Source: Deltaproteobacteria bacterium
Lineage (GTDB): Bacteria; Desulfobacterota; Desulfarculia; Adiutricales; Adiutricaceae
DNA length: 7,887 bases
Reading direction: 5' to 3'
Assembly: GCA_031269135.1 (NCBI GenBank)
Contig: JAISZP010000193.1
Coordinates: 1-7,887 of the forward strand
Of this stretch, positions 6,589 through 7,887 are shown piece after piece. The stretch's first letter is position 1. Every line of letters starts with the position of its first letter. The position numbers and the translations under genes were made by a program. A model generated the notes under the pieces. It was not told the origin of the DNA. It ran no database searches and saw only the letters and a list, made by a program, of their open reading frames with translations.

Positions 6589-6600
6589 TTGCGCGCGCAA
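6589..6600. repeat. perfect 12-bp palindrome TTGCGCGCGCAA upstream of rlmN
   Basis: TTGCGCGCGCAA is its own reverse complement and contains an eight-base alternating GC run. It sits in AT-rich DNA 58 bases before the rlmN ATG, directly after the A/T-only stretch ATTTTAAAATTAAAA. It could be a dimeric regulator site for rlmN. A smaller inverted repeat, CCAAT-ATTCA-ATTGG, lies at 6540-6554. No convincing -35/-10 pair stands out in this gap. Confidence 0.35.
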
Positions 6601-6658
6601 AACTTCTAAAAGCCCTACGACTAAAACTCCTTAGCAGCCTCCGTCACTTCCAAAAATT

Positions 6659-7831
6659 ATGACTTATCTAAAACAATCGGACTCGTTCAATTCGCAGGAT
6701 TCATCAAATTCGCAGGACTCCATAAATTTGCAAGACAATCTAAAACGTCAAGATTCTCCAAATTTGCAAGTTAATCCAGCCAAGAAAATCCGTCTCTACG
6801 ATCTGAGCTCTGATGAATTGGTCGATTTTGCCGTCTCCATAGGCGAGAAACCTTACCGAGGCCACCAGTTGGCCTCTTGGCTCTTTAGAAAAGGCGCCGA
6901 CGACTTGGAGCAAATGACTGACATTTCCCGCAAAGTCAGAAGCAAAATCTCCGAGACGGCGACCTCCCAATCCCTTTTGAAACCTATCTCCGTCGACCTC
7001 AGCCCAGACGGCTCGATTAGAATTTTATGGGAACTTTCAGACGACGAAAAGGTTGAAAGTGTCGTCCTGCCGGAGCGGGACCACCTGACGCTTTGCCTTT
7101 CAACCCAAGTCGGTTGCCGAATGGGTTGTCGATTTTGCCGCACCGGCACTTTGGGTTTGACAAGAAACCTAAGCCCAGGCGAGATCCTCGGACAGATCGT
7201 CGAGGCTAAAAAAATAATTACTCATCCCCTGCCCCTAACCAACTTGGTCTTTATGGGTATGGGAGAACCGCTTGAAAACGCCGAAAACACCCTCAAAAGC
7301 ATCGCCGTCATCACCGATCCCGCTCTTATGGCCTTTTCCATGCGCCGCATATCCGTTTCAACTGTGGGAGTCATCCCTGAGCTTAAACGTCTGTCGTCTT
7401 CCGGCGGGATCAGCGTCGGCTTGACCATCTCCCTGGGCTCGGCGACCGATGAGATCCGAAGCTCCATCATGCCCGTCAACAAAGCTTGGCCTATTGCGGA
7501 GCTCAAGCAGGTCCTATTGAACTTTCCCCTGCAAAGAGGACGCCGCCTGACTTTCGCTTATGTCCTTTTAAAAGACGTCAACGACAGCCCCCAGCAAGCT
7601 CAGGCTCTTTCTCGGTTTTTAGGCGGCTTAAAAGCCAAGGTCAATCTCATTCCGTTCAACCCTTGGCCCCAGGCTCCATTTCAAAGCCCTTCCCAGGACG
7701 CCGTCGATGCCTTCAAAAAAGTCCTCACCGATAAGCACCATACCGTCATCGTGAGACGCTCCAAAGGCCAATCAATAGGGGCCGCCTGCGGTCAGTTAGC
7801 CGCCGAAATAACCAAAAAGGATTCCGATTAA
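6659..7831 (+). CDS. rlmN: dual-specificity 23S rRNA (A2503)/tRNA (A37) C2-methyltransferase
   Basis: RlmN is a radical-SAM enzyme that methylates C2 of A2503 in 23S rRNA and of A37 in some tRNAs through a methyl-cysteine intermediate. The 390-residue protein has the [4Fe-4S] motif CRMGCRFC (Cys153, Cys157, Cys160), GEP at 202-204, Asn334 in NPW, the methyl-carrying Cys377 in AACGQL, and Cys146 (TLC), which matches the resolving Cys of E. coli RlmN. Glu133 matches its general base Glu105. The usual SLH in the SAM-contact segment reads SLG (258-260). The family fold begins at about residue 44 (IRLYDLSSDEL); the first 40 or so residues are an extra low-complexity tail of hexapeptide repeats. 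The ATG at 6659 is the first possible start, because an in-frame TAG lies 27 bases upstream. No clear ribosome binding site precedes it. It stands apart from proS-rel and is probably transcribed on its own. Confidence 0.96.
   Translation: MTYLKQSDSFNSQDSSNSQDSINLQDNLKRQDSPNLQVNPAKKIRLYDLSSDELVDFAVSIGEKPYRGHQLASWLFRKGADDLEQMTDISRKVRSKISETATSQSLLKPISVDLSPDGSIRILWELSDDEKVESVVLPERDHLTLCLSTQVGCRMGCRFCRTGTLGLTRNLSPGEILGQIVEAKKIITHPLPLTNLVFMGMGEPLENAENTLKSIAVITDPALMAFSMRRISVSTVGVIPELKRLSSSGGISVGLTISLGSATDEIRSSIMPVNKAWPIAELKQVLLNFPLQRGRRLTFAYVLLKDVNDSPQQAQALSRFLGGLKAKVNLIPFNPWPQAPFQSPSQDAVDAFKKVLTDKHHTVIVRRSKGQSIGAACGQLAAEITKKDSD
6686..6775 (+). repeat. 18-nt in-frame repeat encoding five hexapeptides in RlmN
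   Basis: Five consecutive 18-base units encode residues 10-39 of RlmN: FNSQDS, SNSQDS, INLQDN, LKRQDS and PNLQVN. The consensus is x-N-(S/L)-Q-D-(S/N). The preceding LKQSDS (residues 4-9) looks like a sixth, more diverged unit. The Gln is invariant in units 1-5, and the phase is exact with no frameshift. The segment should be disordered and is absent from typical RlmN proteins. Confidence 0.8.
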
Positions 7832-7845
7832 TCGAGCTGCTCGGA

Positions 7846-7881
7846 CAAGCAAGCAAGCAGGCAGGCAGGCAGGCAGGCAAG
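7846..7881. repeat. CARG tetranucleotide tract, nine units
   Basis: The tract runs three CAAG, five CAGG and one CAAG without interruption, starting 15 bases after the rlmN stop and ending near the window edge. Just before it, CGAGC-T-GCTCG (7833-7843) is an 11-base palindrome. Tetranucleotide tracts of this sort change length by slippage. Whether it lies in a promoter or in the start of a following gene cannot be seen here. Confidence 0.85.
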
Positions 7882-7887
7882 GCCTTT

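Overview
The window is a stretch of bacterial chromosome with three well-conserved housekeeping genes on the + strand: proS (prolyl-tRNA synthetase), a long bifunctional rel/spoT homologue, and rlmN (radical-SAM 23S rRNA/tRNA methyltransferase). A short CRISPR array lies between rel and rlmN, and an orphan MNT-type nucleotidyltransferase (antitoxin-like) is on the - strand near the left end. The coding regions are moderately GC-rich and the intergenic regions are clearly more AT-rich. ProRS carries the bacterial INS editing domain and two Cys-x2-Cys pairs. Rel is of the bifunctional HDxxED/RFKD kind. Together with the operon layout this fits a deltaproteobacterial (Desulfobacterota-like) lineage, but that placement is an inference from protein style and not a proven assignment.

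Layout. 1-535: AT-rich, with one possible 45-residue small ORF (97-234) that has a good ribosome binding site, then a strongly pyrimidine-biased tract (374-448). 536-886 (-): MNT nucleotidyltransferase with a complete GSX10DXD signature and no visible HEPN partner. 887-1437: non-coding, with four degenerate ~14-nt tandem repeats (981-1036), a good extended -10 promoter (about 1293-1320) and a ~110-nt leader before proS. 1438-5629: proS and rel, only 7 nt apart and probably one transcript. 5630-6169: non-coding, with a GC-rich hairpin and the presumed CRISPR leader side. 6170-6469: CRISPR array of five identical repeats and four spacers, with no cas genes in the window. 6470-6658: AT-rich gap with a GC-alternating palindrome. 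6659-7831: rlmN with an unusual repeat-built N-terminus. 7846-7881: a nine-unit CARG tetranucleotide tract just after rlmN, running to the window edge.

How the parts fit. ProRS and Rel both concern amino-acid supply: one charges tRNA-Pro, and the other makes and degrades (p)ppGpp when uncharged tRNA accumulates. Their tight linkage makes physiological sense. RlmN also acts on translation accuracy by methylating 23S rRNA and some tRNAs. The most unusual observations are two near-identical but not identical CRISPR spacers with the same boundaries, hexapeptide repeats at the RlmN N-terminus combined with a changed SAM-contact residue (SLH to SLG), and several short tandem repeats in or beside genes. 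I see no clear multi-gene system of a new kind.
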